A DNA stretch of 64,000 nt from Actinoplanes sp. M2I2 (GTDB lineage Bacteria > Actinomycetota > Actinomycetes > Mycobacteriales > Micromonosporaceae), in assembly GCF_023544445.1 (NCBI RefSeq), contig NZ_JALPVJ010000010.1, positions 248,001-312,000 of the forward strand, in the 5' to 3' direction. A program made the translations under genes and the position numbers. Of the stretch, positions 41,530-49,557 are shown piece by piece. Position 1 is the first letter of the stretch. Every line of letters starts with the position of its first letter. Under the pieces are notes generated by a model that saw only the letters and a list, made by a program, of their open reading frames with translations, did no database searches and was not told the DNA's origin.

Positions 41530-42780
41530 TCAGTTGGAGTCCGCGGCCAACCTCACCGAGGCGTTCTGCGTCTTCGTCCCGCGACGGTACTCCACCGCGA
41601 CAGTGGTTGCGGGCGCGTACTTGCGCACCAGCGCGATCAGGTCGGTGCCGTCCTCGAGCACGTGCCCGTCGAGCTTGGTGATGACGTCGCCGGCTTTCAA
41701 GCCACCGGCGCCGGCCGGGCCGGACGGCTCGACGGAACGCAACCGGGCGCCCGCCGTGCTGGTCCCCCCGGTGGCCACCTCGGCGCCGATCACCGTACGC
41801 CGGGCCTTGCCGCGGTCGATGATGTCGCCGGCCACCCGGCGGGCCTGGTTGATCGGGATGGCGAAGGCCAGGCCGATGTTGCCGGCCTCGGTCTCGGTGC
41901 CGCCGACCGAGCGGATCACCGAGTTGACGCCGATCACCTTGCCGCCCACGTCGACCAGCGGGCCGCCGGAGTTGCCCTGGTTGACCGCGGCGTCGGTCTG
42001 GATCGCCGCGTAGTAGCGGGGCGATCCCGACTCACCGGCCTCGATGGTGCGGTCGAGCGCGCTGACGATCCCCGCGGTCACGGTGTTGACCAGGGCCAGC
42101 GGTGACCCGAAGGCGAGCACCGGGTCGCCGACCGCGATCGAGTCGGAGTTGCCGAAGTCGACCGGGGTGAGACCGCTCTTGGCGACTTTGATCACAGCGA
42201 TGTCGGAGTCGTGGTCCCGGCCGACCAACTCGGCCCGTGCGGTGGAGCCGTCGGCGAACGACACCGACAGCGTCTCGTCCGCGCCCTCCACGACGTGGTC
42301 GTTGGTGATCACGTAGCCGTTCTCGGAGACCACGAAGCCGGAGCCGATGGCGCCGGTCACCCGGACGGTCACCACGCTCGGGAGCACCTTGTCGGCCACG
42401 CCGGCCAGCGACTCGGGCGCCCGGTTGGCCGACGCGGGCGGGTCCTCGGCGGTCGCGCCCAGGGCGCCGCCACCGGTCGCGACCCCGCCCCGGACAGCGA
42501 AGACATAGCCCAGCGTGCCGCCCAGACCACCGGCCAGCAGGGCCGTGACCAGGCAGATGAGCAAAATCGGGGTGTACGACCGACGAGGCGCGTCGGGATC
42601 GACGACCGGCTCGGGTGGCGGGCCACCGGTCGACTGCGCGTTCTGCAGCACCACCGCGGTGGGCGCGTAGGGGTCGCGCCACGGGTCAGCGAGGGCGTCG
42701 GACCACCACGGCGAGCCTGGTGGAACGGGCTGACCGTTGGCGGGCGGCGGAGCGGGTCGCGCGTTCCAGCCGTCGGTCAC
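41530..42780 (-). CDS. htrA: Membrane-anchored HtrA/DegP serine protease
   Basis: 416 aa. Pro-rich cytoplasmic N-terminus, TM helix (about 74-95), Gly-rich linker, trypsin-like domain with the triad His (NDHVVEGA), Asp (DSDIAVIK) and Ser (GNSGGPL), and one PDZ domain (about 325-410). It is an envelope quality-control protease. GTG 42780 has GGAGG 7 nt upstream; the 39 upstream codons of the open frame are discarded. Unlike M. tuberculosis, no sigE-rseA pair separates it from the O-methyltransferase gene. Confidence 0.93.
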   Translation of the reverse strand: MTDGWNARPAPPPANGQPVPPGSPWWSDALADPWRDPYAPTAVVLQNAQSTGGPPPEPVVDPDAPRRSYTPILLICLVTALLAGGLGGTLGYVFAVRGGVATGGGALGATAEDPPASANRAPESLAGVADKVLPSVVTVRVTGAIGSGFVVSENGYVITNDHVVEGADETLSVSFADGSTARAELVGRDHDSDIAVIKVAKSGLTPVDFGNSDSIAVGDPVLAFGSPLALVNTVTAGIVSALDRTIEAGESGSPRYYAAIQTDAAVNQGNSGGPLVDVGGKVIGVNSVIRSVGGTETEAGNIGLAFAIPINQARRVAGDIIDRGKARRTVIGAEVATGGTSTAGARLRSVEPSGPAGAGGLKAGDVITKLDGHVLEDGTDLIALVRKYAPATTVAVEYRRGTKTQNASVRLAADSN

Positions 42781-42936
42781 GTCGGTGCCTCCACTCAATC
42801 CTCGCCGAGCTCCCTCTCCAGGATGACACGGATCCCGGACGACGCCCTGCCGCGGGCTGTTTATGCATCGACGGCCCGGTGCGGCCACGAAGAGCATCGC
42901 TCTACTCTCTTATCCGATGTGCGCGGGTGAATCCAC

Positions 42937-43620
42937 GTGCGTCCGTCCATCGCCCCGGAGGTCGTCATCGCCCCGCCAGCCCGTCCGATCGGCCCGTCGA
43001 CGGGCCAGGCCATGCAGTTCGCCGAGGCCTACGCGAGCGAGGACATCGTCCTGCAGACGGCGCGCAGCCTCGCGCACGAGCTCGGACTCGACAGCGTCAG
43101 CCCGGCCGCCGGCTCGGTGCTGCGCCTGCTGGCGGCGGCCGGCAGCGCCAAGGCGGTGGTCGAGATCGGCACGGGCGCCGGGGTGAGCGGCATCTGGCTG
43201 CTGCGCGGCATGCGCCCGGACGGCGTCCTGACCACGATCGACGTCGAGAACGAGCACCAGCGGGTCGCCCGGCGCATCTTCGTCGAGGCCGGCTTCGCCC
43301 CGTCGCGCACCCGCATCATCACCGGCCGCGCGCTGGACGTGCTGCCCCGGCTGGCCGACGGCGTCTACGACCTGGTCTTCGTCGACGCCGACGTGACCGA
43401 GTTCGGCGCCTGCGCCGAGGCCGCGCTCCGGCTGCTGCGCCCGGGTGGGGTGCTGCTGGTGAACGGGGCGATGGCCGGCGGCCGGATCAGCGACCCGGCC
43501 GCGCGCGACGTCGACACGCTGACCGTCCGCGAAACGCTGCGGGCGGTGCGGGAGTCCGAGGAGTGGATCCCGGCGATGGTGCCGTCCGGGGCCGGGTTAC
43601 TGGCCGCCGTCAAACGATGA
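42937..43620 (+). CDS. O-methyltransferase (Rv1220c-like)
   Basis: 227-aa class I SAM methyltransferase of the COMT/CCoAOMT group: AVVEIGTGAGVSGIWLL, TIDVENEHQRVA, DLVFVDADVTEF and LLRPGGVLLVNGA. The substrate is unknown. GTG 42937 is the only start after an in-frame stop 9 nt upstream; ATG 43012 would be an internal alternative. The last codons lie inside a 19-bp tandem repeat. Confidence 0.88.
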   Translation: MRPSIAPEVVIAPPARPIGPSTGQAMQFAEAYASEDIVLQTARSLAHELGLDSVSPAAGSVLRLLAAAGSAKAVVEIGTGAGVSGIWLLRGMRPDGVLTTIDVENEHQRVARRIFVEAGFAPSRTRIITGRALDVLPRLADGVYDLVFVDADVTEFGACAEAALRLLRPGGVLLVNGAMAGGRISDPAARDVDTLTVRETLRAVRESEEWIPAMVPSGAGLLAAVKR

Positions 43621-43700
43621 GAGCGCCGTCAAACGATGAGAGCGCCGTCAAACGATGAGAGCGCCGTCAAACGATGAGAGCGCCGTCAAACGATGAGAGA
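43606..43700. repeat. 19-bp tandem repeat, five copies, at convergent gene ends
   Basis: Unit gccgtcaaacgatgagagc starts at 43606, 43625, 43644, 43663 and 43682. The first copy encodes the end of the O-methyltransferase (AAVKR and stop), the fourth and fifth the end of the aminopeptidase on the other strand. Each unit contains TGA in one forward frame and TCA (TGA on the minus strand). Confidence 0.9.
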
Positions 43701-45088
43701 TAGCGCAGCAGCATCCGCACGCCCCACCCGGTGCCGCCGCGGGTGAGTTCGAGCTCGGTGGTGTCGGTCCAGGCCGGTCCGGCGATGTCGAGATGGGCCC
43801 AGCGGTCCGCGTACGCCCCGGTGAACTCGCGCAGGAAGAGCGCGGCCATGCCACCGCCGTGGGTCGGCGAGCTGTGCCGGTCGGCCAGGTCGCTGCGCAG
43901 CAGTTCGCGGTAGTCGCCGTTGAGCGGCATCCGCCACATCCGCTCGCCGGCCGCCGCGCCGGCCCGCTCGAGCGCCCCGGCCAGGTCGTCGCTGTCGCTG
44001 TAGAGAGCGGCGATGCCCGGCCCGAGAGCGACCGGGGCGGCGCCGGTGAGCGTGGCCAGGTCGATCACGACGTCCGGGTCGAGCTCGGCGGCGTAGCCCA
44101 GCGCGTCGGCCAGCACGAGACGTCCCTCGGCGTCCGAGTTGGTCGACTCGCTGGTGCTGCCGTCGTAGTGGGTGATCACGTCGCCGGGGCGGTAGGCGGA
44201 CCCGCTGACCGCGTTCTCGGCCAGCGGCAGCAGCGCGGTGACGCGGACGGGCAGGCCGAGATCGGCCGCGCCCAGCGTGGCGGCGGCGACCGCGGCCGCG
44301 CCGGCCATGTCGTTCTTCATCCGCTTCATGCCCTCGCGGGTCTTGATCGAGATGCCGCCGCTGTCGAAGGTGATGCCCTTGCCGACCAGCACCACGTGGG
44401 CGGTCGCGCCGGGCGGGGACCAGGTCAGCTCGACCAGGCAGGGGCGGAACCTCGAGCCGCCGCCGACCGCGCGCAGGCCGCCGAAACGGGCCAGGGCTTC
44501 GCCGGACAGGACGCGTACGCCCGTCCCGGCCCGCTTGGCCGCGGCGCCGCTGATCTCCTCGGCCATCCAGTCCGGGTTCTTGATCGAGGGCGGTGTGTTG
44601 GTCAGATCCCGGGCCAGCCAGGTGGCGCGGGCGGTGGCCTGGGCCTGGGCCAGGCTCCCGGCGTACGCCTCGGGGTTGCCGGTGACCAGCTCGACCTCGG
44701 CCGTCCGGGGTTCCGTACGGCCGTCGCGGTAGTGGTAGCCACCCAGCCAGAGACCTTCGGCCACCCCGCGCACGGCCTCGTCGGTGGCGGCTCGGCCCAG
44801 GTGGACCTGCGCCGGTACGTCGCCGGGAATTGCTCGGGCGGCCGCGGCGCCGGCCGCGCGCCAGCCCGCCTCGTCGCCCGCCCCGACCTCGGCCAGCAGC
44901 ACCGTGGCCGGGCGCCGCAACGGGCGCGGGAACTCCCGTACCGTGCCGGCCGGCTGGCCCCCGGGGGCCAGAGCTGCGATCTCGGCACCAAGGTCGCCCT
45001 CGGCATGCGAAAGTGGACCCGGCGCGCCGATCGGCACGATGCGGGTCCGGTCGTCGTCGAGGCGGTCGGTCAGGCGAATCGGATACAC
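43667..45088 (-). CDS. pepA: Leucyl aminopeptidase (M17)
   Basis: 473 aa, cytosolic two-metal peptidase. C-terminal catalytic domain shows VGKGITFDSGGISIK, MKNDMAGAAAV, NSDAEGRLVLADAL (NTDAEGRL in most members) and the GGTGWGVRMLL ending. The last about nine residues (SSFDGALIV) are encoded by the 19-bp repeat and appear to be an acquired tail. Start GTG 45088 with a weak GAAAGG 9 nt upstream. Confidence 0.93.
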   Translation of the reverse strand: MYPIRLTDRLDDDRTRIVPIGAPGPLSHAEGDLGAEIAALAPGGQPAGTVREFPRPLRRPATVLLAEVGAGDEAGWRAAGAAAARAIPGDVPAQVHLGRAATDEAVRGVAEGLWLGGYHYRDGRTEPRTAEVELVTGNPEAYAGSLAQAQATARATWLARDLTNTPPSIKNPDWMAEEISGAAAKRAGTGVRVLSGEALARFGGLRAVGGGSRFRPCLVELTWSPPGATAHVVLVGKGITFDSGGISIKTREGMKRMKNDMAGAAAVAAATLGAADLGLPVRVTALLPLAENAVSGSAYRPGDVITHYDGSTSESTNSDAEGRLVLADALGYAAELDPDVVIDLATLTGAAPVALGPGIAALYSDSDDLAGALERAGAAAGERMWRMPLNGDYRELLRSDLADRHSSPTHGGGMAALFLREFTGAYADRWAHLDIAGPAWTDTTELELTRGGTGWGVRMLLRYLSSFDGALIV

Positions 45089-45118
45089 GAGAGCGTGACC
45101 TTTCTCGAAGACGTGGAA

Positions 45119-45154
45119 AGCCCGCCGGTCCGGGCGGTACCGTACCGGCGGGCT
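45119..45154 (-). terminator. Hairpin terminator of DUF3117 gene
   Basis: Perfect 11-bp arms (45119-45129 and 45144-45154) around a 14-nt loop, 12 bp beyond the DUF3117 stop on the minus strand. Confidence 0.65.
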
Positions 45155-45165
45155 CGCGTGAAACG

Positions 45166-45333
45166 TCAGCCGGCGATCGACTTCAACGCGTCACCCAGCG
45201 CGCTGGCCTCGTCCGGAGTCATCTCAACGACGAGACGGCCACCACCTTCCAGCGGGACCCGCATGACGATGCCCCGACCCTCCTTGGTGACCTCCAGCGG
45301 ACCATCGCCCGTCCGCGGCTTCATCGCCGCCAT
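45166..45333 (-). CDS. DUF3117 small protein
   Basis: 55 aa, near-identical in sequence pattern to the actinobacterial DUF3117 family (MAAMKPRTGDGPLEVTKEGR, then IVMRVPLEGGGRLVVEMT), including Rv1211. Function unknown. ATG 45333 with GGGGAG 5 nt upstream; the 18-codon upstream extension is rejected. Confidence 0.93.
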   Translation of the reverse strand: MAAMKPRTGDGPLEVTKEGRGIVMRVPLEGGGRLVVEMTPDEASALGDALKSIAG

Positions 45334-45541
45334 CTTGTCTCCCCTCAGACCTACATCAGGGTGTCGGTGGGTTGATCCCACAGCCACTTCTTACGTCGTG
45401 TGCTCAGCCCCACACGACGCCGTACCTCGTATCCGACCGGCGGCCGAGGGCCATTGCGCGTGCTGACGCGACCCGGCCCACCGTGCCGATCAAACATTTT
45501 CCCTGATGAACACCGGCGAACCCAAACCCAGCCCGGGCGGA

Positions 45542-45580
45542 TGTGACAGCGTCTAGCATATCGCCTTTCCGGCTGTCACA
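45542..45580. promoter_or_regulatory. Inverted repeat operator upstream of paaX
   Basis: TGTGACAGC (45542-45550) and GCTGTCACA (45572-45580) form perfect 9-bp arms 21 bp apart. A -10-like TAGCAT (45554-45559) lies between them, so a bound dimer or tetramer would cover the promoter. The right arm ends 10 bp before the PaaX ATG: likely PaaX autoregulation (inference). Confidence 0.6.
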
Positions 45581-45590
45581 ATGTGCGGTC

Positions 45591-46400
45591 ATGCAGGCGC
45601 GGTCGGCACTCTTCGACCTGTACGGCGACTACCTCCGTCCCCGAGGCGGCCGCGCACCCGTCGCCGCCCTGGTCAGACTGCTTGCGCCGCTCGGCATAGC
45701 GCCGCCCGCGGTCCGCACGGCGATCTCCCGCATGGTGCGACAAGGCTGGCTGCATCCCCTGCGACTGGTCTCCGGACCGGGCTATCTGCTCACCCCCAAG
45801 GCGGCGCGCCGGCTCGACGAGGCAGCGGCCCGGATCTACCGCACCGGCCGGTCCGGGTGGGACGGGCGCTTCGATCTGGTGCTGCTGAACGCCCCGCTGG
45901 GCAAGCGCGAGGCCGGCCGGCTCGCGTTCCTCGGCTACGGGCCCCTGGGCGACCACGCGTGGGTCGCGCCCCGCCCGGCCGAGGACACCGACGCCGTGCT
46001 GCGCGAGGCCGGGATCGGGTACGAACGGTTCAGCGCCGGCCACGCGGCCGGGTCGCCGGGGGCGGCCGAGGTCGTCGGCCGGGCATGGGATCTGCCCGGG
46101 CTGGCCCGGTCGTACGAGCAGTTCGTCGCCGACCTGCGCCCGGTGGTCACGTCGGTCAACGCCCGCAGCACCGACGAGCAGGCCTACGCGGCCCGCTTCC
46201 AGCTGGTCCACGCCTGGCGTTCGTTCCTGTTCCGCGATCCGCAGCTGCCCGCGTCGCTGCTCCCACCACGCTGGCCCGGCACCGGCGCGGCCGGCTTCTT
46301 CGACCGGCACGCGACCCGTCTGCGGCCCGCCGCCGACCGCTACGTCGAGCGATGCCTGCAGTCCGTGACTCGCAACCGTGTGGGATTCTCAGAGCCATGA
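45591..46400 (+). CDS. paaX: PaaX family transcriptional repressor
   Basis: 269 aa. N-terminal winged helix (ALFDLYGDYLRPRGG...AVRTAISRMVRQGWL), PaaX central domain (GRFDLVLLNAPLGKREAGRLAFLGYGPL) and C-terminal domain (YEQFVADLRPV, FQLVHAWRSFLFRDPQLP). PaaX proteins repress phenylacetate catabolism and are released by phenylacetyl-CoA. It overlaps the enoyl-CoA hydratase gene by 4 bp. Start ATG 45591, directly after the inverted repeat. Confidence 0.9.
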   Translation: MQARSALFDLYGDYLRPRGGRAPVAALVRLLAPLGIAPPAVRTAISRMVRQGWLHPLRLVSGPGYLLTPKAARRLDEAAARIYRTGRSGWDGRFDLVLLNAPLGKREAGRLAFLGYGPLGDHAWVAPRPAEDTDAVLREAGIGYERFSAGHAAGSPGAAEVVGRAWDLPGLARSYEQFVADLRPVVTSVNARSTDEQAYAARFQLVHAWRSFLFRDPQLPASLLPPRWPGTGAAGFFDRHATRLRPAADRYVERCLQSVTRNRVGFSEP

Positions 46401-47206
46401 CCGCCGTCCAACCGCCCCTGACCGAGTCGCTCCTCGTCGACCGCACCGGTGCTGTCGTCACGCTCACCCTCAACCGGCCCGAGGCCATGAACGCCCTCGA
46501 CGTCGGCCTCAAGGAGGCGCTGCGCGACACGCTGGCCTCGCTCGAGTCCGACCGGTCGTGCCGGGCGATCGTGCTGGCCGGGGCGGGCAAGGCGTTCTGC
46601 GTCGGTCAGGATCTGCGCGAGCACGAGGCGCAGCTGGCCTCGGGCCGCACCGACCTCGACACCGTGCGGGTGCACTACAACCCGATCGCCCAGCGGCTGG
46701 CCAGCATGCCCAAGCCGGTGGTGGCGGCGGTGCGCGGCCCGGCGGCCGGGGCGGGCGCGTCGTTCGCGCTGCTGGCCGACTTCCGCATCGGCGGCCCCAC
46801 GACCTCGTTCCTGATGGCGTTCGCCAATGTCGGGCTGGCCGGCGACAGCGGGGTCTCGTGGTCGTTGCCGCGGATCGTCGGGCACGCCCGGGCGCTCGAG
46901 CTGCTGCTGCTGGCCGAGCCGGTGCGGGCCGAGCGGGCGTACGAGATGGGTCTGCTCTCGCAGGTGACCGAGGACGACGAGCAGGTGCTCCCGGCGGCTC
47001 ACGCGCTGGCCGAGCGGCTCGCGGCCGGGCCGACGGTGGCCTACGGGGCGATCAAGCGGGAGCTCTCCATCGGCGACGCCGGGACGCTCTCGGACGCGCT
47101 CGCGGCCGAGGCCCAGGCCCAGGCCATCTGCGGCGCCACGGCCGACCACAAGGCCGCGGTCTCGGCGTTCGTGGCCAAGCAGAAGCCGGTCTTCGAGGGC
47201 AGGTAG
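46397..47206 (+). CDS. Enoyl-CoA hydratase/isomerase, PaaG-like
   Basis: 269-aa crotonase-fold protein: LTLNRPEAMNALD, the oxyanion loop AFCVGQDLREHE, AAVRGPAAGAGASFALLADF and ANVGLAGDSGVSWSLPRIVG, the last resembling PaaG (ring 1,2-epoxyphenylacetyl-CoA isomerase). Translationally coupled to paaX (ATGA), which supports a role in phenylacetyl-CoA breakdown, but no other paa genes are in the window. Confidence 0.85.
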   Translation: MTAVQPPLTESLLVDRTGAVVTLTLNRPEAMNALDVGLKEALRDTLASLESDRSCRAIVLAGAGKAFCVGQDLREHEAQLASGRTDLDTVRVHYNPIAQRLASMPKPVVAAVRGPAAGAGASFALLADFRIGGPTTSFLMAFANVGLAGDSGVSWSLPRIVGHARALELLLLAEPVRAERAYEMGLLSQVTEDDEQVLPAAHALAERLAAGPTVAYGAIKRELSIGDAGTLSDALAAEAQAQAICGATADHKAAVSAFVAKQKPVFEGR

Positions 47207-47350
47207 CCGACCCGTTCCGCCGAAGGGCGCGAAACCCGGGGGGCACCTCCCGCGGTATGACCGTTTCGGGATCGCCTCATTTACGGATCTCGATGCCTAC
47301 GCTCCTCCCCTACGCGTCCTACCGGGCGCGCTCGTTGGTGGGAGGACCGA

Positions 47351-48160
47351 ATGGTCAATTGGCGGATCTTCGTGGGCACGGCGCTGGCCACGGTCACCAT
47401 GGCGGCGTGGGGCGCGACCGCGTCACCGGCCGCGGCAGCGCCGGCCGGGCCGGGTGACGGGGTGGCCGGCCCGTCGGTGGTCGGCGGCAGCCGAGCCGCG
47501 CAGGGCGAGTTCCCGTTCATGGTGCGGCTGTCGATGGGCTGCGGCGGCGCCCTCTACAGCCCCACCCTCGTGCTGACGGCCGCGCACTGCGTGAGCCGCA
47601 CCGGCGCCAACACGTCGATCACCGCCACGATGGGCTCGGTCGACCTGCAGTCGAGCACCCGGATCACCCGCAAGTCGAACTACGTCTACCGGGCGCCCGG
47701 CTACAACGGCAACGGCGACGACTGGGCCTTCATCCGCCTGGCCAGCCCCGTGACGACGCTGGCCACACTGCCGATCGCGACGACCACCGCGTACGACTCG
47801 GGCACGTTCACCATCTCGGGCTGGGGCGCCAACCGCGAGAACGGCTCCCAGCAGCGCTACCTGCTGAAGGCCACAGTGCCGTTCGTCAGCGACACCACCT
47901 GCAACTCGTCGACCATGTACGGCGGCGGCGTGATCCCCGCCGAAGAGATCTGCGCCGGCTACACCGCAGGCGGCGTCGACACCTGCCAGGGCGACTCAGG
48001 CGGCCCGATGTTCCGCCGCGACGCCACCAACGCCTGGATCCAGGTAGGCATCGTGAGCTGGGGCGACGGCTGCGCCCGCCCCAACAAGCCCGGCGTCTAC
48101 ACCCAGGTCAGCTACTTCTCTACAGCCATCCGCACCGCAGCCACCTCCCTAGGCGGCTGA
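47351..48160 (+). CDS. Secreted trypsin-like serine protease (S1A)
   Basis: 269 aa. Signal peptide ending in ASPAAAAP, short propeptide, then mature start VVGGSRAAQGEFPFMV. The triad is His in LTAAHC, Asp in DDWAFIRL and Ser in CQGDSGGPM; the residue six before the catalytic Ser is Asp (VDTCQGDS), predicting cleavage after Lys/Arg. Six Cys make three disulfides. GTG-free ATG 47351 follows GGGAGG. Confidence 0.93.
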   Translation: MVNWRIFVGTALATVTMAAWGATASPAAAAPAGPGDGVAGPSVVGGSRAAQGEFPFMVRLSMGCGGALYSPTLVLTAAHCVSRTGANTSITATMGSVDLQSSTRITRKSNYVYRAPGYNGNGDDWAFIRLASPVTTLATLPIATTTAYDSGTFTISGWGANRENGSQQRYLLKATVPFVSDTTCNSSTMYGGGVIPAEEICAGYTAGGVDTCQGDSGGPMFRRDATNAWIQVGIVSWGDGCARPNKPGVYTQVSYFSTAIRTAATSLGG

Positions 48161-48198
48161 CCGCTCACCCCCCGCGGGTCCAGTGATCACGGCCTCCA

Positions 48199-48370
48199 CT
48201 GAGCGCAGGCACCACTTCCCCTCCGTGCGCCCCCTCCTACTGAGCGCAAAACCACCTCGTCTCCGTGCGCCCCTTCCTTACTGCGCGAAAGCACCACTTC
48301 TCCTCTGTGCGCCCCTTCCTACTGCGCGAAAGCACCACTTCTCCTCCGTGCGCCCCTTCCTACTGAGCGG
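48199..48370. repeat. 41-bp tandem repeat, four copies plus a partial one
   Basis: Unit like ctgcgcgaaagcaccacttc...gtgcgccccttccta starts at 48199, 48240, 48281, 48322 and partially 48363 with an exact 41-bp period; copies 3 and 4 are almost identical. A 69-aa ORF across it merely reads the repeat. Confidence 0.9.
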
Positions 48371-48385
48371 CCTGGGCGCTCGCCG

Positions 48386-48456
48386 TCAATGAGTTGGGCT
48401 CGGTTTTCCGACGTCGCGGGGTTTGCGGCGTTGGAAAACCGAGCCCAACTCATTGA
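48386..48456. repeat. Perfect 24-bp inverted repeat (large hairpin)
   Basis: Arms 48386-48409 and 48433-48456 are perfectly complementary, with a 23-nt loop whose ends pair further with two mismatches. Outer 8-bp arms gggcgctc (48374-48381) and gagcgccc (48467-48474) also match. Could be a MITE-like or REP-like element; no target-site duplication is evident. Confidence 0.9.
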
Positions 48457-48595
48457 CCTAAAAGGTGAGCGCCCCCGGAGTCGCGAAGCGGCGACCAGCA
48501 AGCTCAGCAGCGTTGCCCACCCAGCCCAGCCACCTCAAAACCAAGCCACCAAAGCCCAGCCACCAGCAAGCTCAGCCACCATCAAGCCAACCGTG

Positions 48596-48970
48596 GTGAG
48601 GCGGAGGGGCCGTTTCGAAGCGTGGGCGGAGGGGCCGTTTCGACGCGTAGGCGGACGGGCCGTTTCAATGCGTAGGCGGACGGGCCGTTTCAATGCGTAG
48701 GCGGACGGGCCGTTTCAATGCGTAGGCGGACGGGCCGTTTCAACGCGTAGGCGGACGGGCCGTTTCAACGCGTAGGCGGACGGGCCGTTTCAACGCGTAG
48801 GCGGACGGGCCGTTTCAACGCGTAGGCGGACGGGCCGTTTCAACGCGTAGGCGGACGGGCCGTTTCAACGCGTAGGCGGACGGGCCGTTTCAACGCGTAG
48901 GCGGACGGGCCGTTTCAACGCGTAGGCGGACGGGCCGATTCGACGGGTAGGCGGAGGGCCCGTTTCGTCA
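48596..48970. repeat. 25-bp minisatellite, 15 copies
   Basis: Unit gcgtaggcggacgggccgtttcaac repeats head to tail with exact 25-bp period; the ggccgttt word falls at about 48608 and then every 25 bp to 48958. Inner copies are identical, outer ones diverge (gaggggc at the left, gattcgacgg at the right). There are no spacers, so it is not CRISPR. The whole gap 48161-49010 has no gene. Confidence 0.92.
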
Positions 48971-49010
48971 CGTCGACGGGCGCGCGCCACGACCGCCGAG
49001 CAACCCCAGC

Positions 49011-49553
49011 TCAGTCCTCTTCCTCAGGATCCTGATTGGCTTCCTGCCCGAGCACAAAGGCCTGCATAGCCAACTCATCCCCCGAAGGCCACACATAAGT
49101 AGGCAGCTCCCCCGGCCCCAACTCCTCGACATGAGACCAGAACTGCCGAACCGCCTCAGCCGGAGTCGCAGCCTCGATCGGCAGCGCCACACTGACCAGC
49201 CAAGTCTTCTTCCCCCCAGCGCGCCCCGACCCCCCAAGACCACCCGCAAGCCGCCGGAACACCTCAGGATCGACCGGCGCGATACGCAGATCATCCTCAT
49301 CAAGGGCCAGCTCAGCGGCAGACACCGGCTCGTCGAAGGCACGCCGCAGGTAAGCCAGCACCAGATCGTCACCGTCCGCTTTGGCCGCGTGGGCGAGCGC
49401 CACCACCTCGCCGCCGACCACGAGAAGCACCTCGTCGTCGGGCTCGACCGGACCCGCGCCACCCGACACCGTCACCGTGTCGTGGTGGAACAGCCGCTCG
49501 GTCGCCCATCGATCCGCCGGAATGATCACCGCCCAGTGCGCCATGCCGTCCAT
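49011..49553 (-). CDS. Hypothetical acidic protein
   Basis: 180 aa without a recognised domain. AHWAVIIPADRWATERLFHHDTVTV, a VLLVVGGEVVALA strand, DLRIAPVDPEVFRRL and a C-terminal FWSHVEELGPGELPTYVWPSGDELAMQAF suggest an ordered alpha/beta protein; the end is acidic. It starts 4 bp after the tag stop and is probably co-transcribed with tag. ATG 49544 (MAHW) is an alternative start. Confidence 0.7.
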   Translation of the reverse strand: MDGMAHWAVIIPADRWATERLFHHDTVTVSGGAGPVEPDDEVLLVVGGEVVALAHAAKADGDDLVLAYLRRAFDEPVSAAELALDEDDLRIAPVDPEVFRRLAGGLGGSGRAGGKKTWLVSVALPIEAATPAEAVRQFWSHVEELGPGELPTYVWPSGDELAMQAFVLGQEANQDPEEED

Positions 49554-49557
49554 CTCA

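Noticed and set aside
45404..45592. 62-aa ORF on the minus strand upstream of paaX
   Set aside because: Overlaps the paaX operator and promoter; no supporting signal.
48183..48392. 69-aa ORF
   Set aside because: Merely reads the 41-bp repeat array.
48596..48970. CRISPR array
   Set aside because: The 25-bp units are directly adjacent with no spacers, and no cas genes are present.
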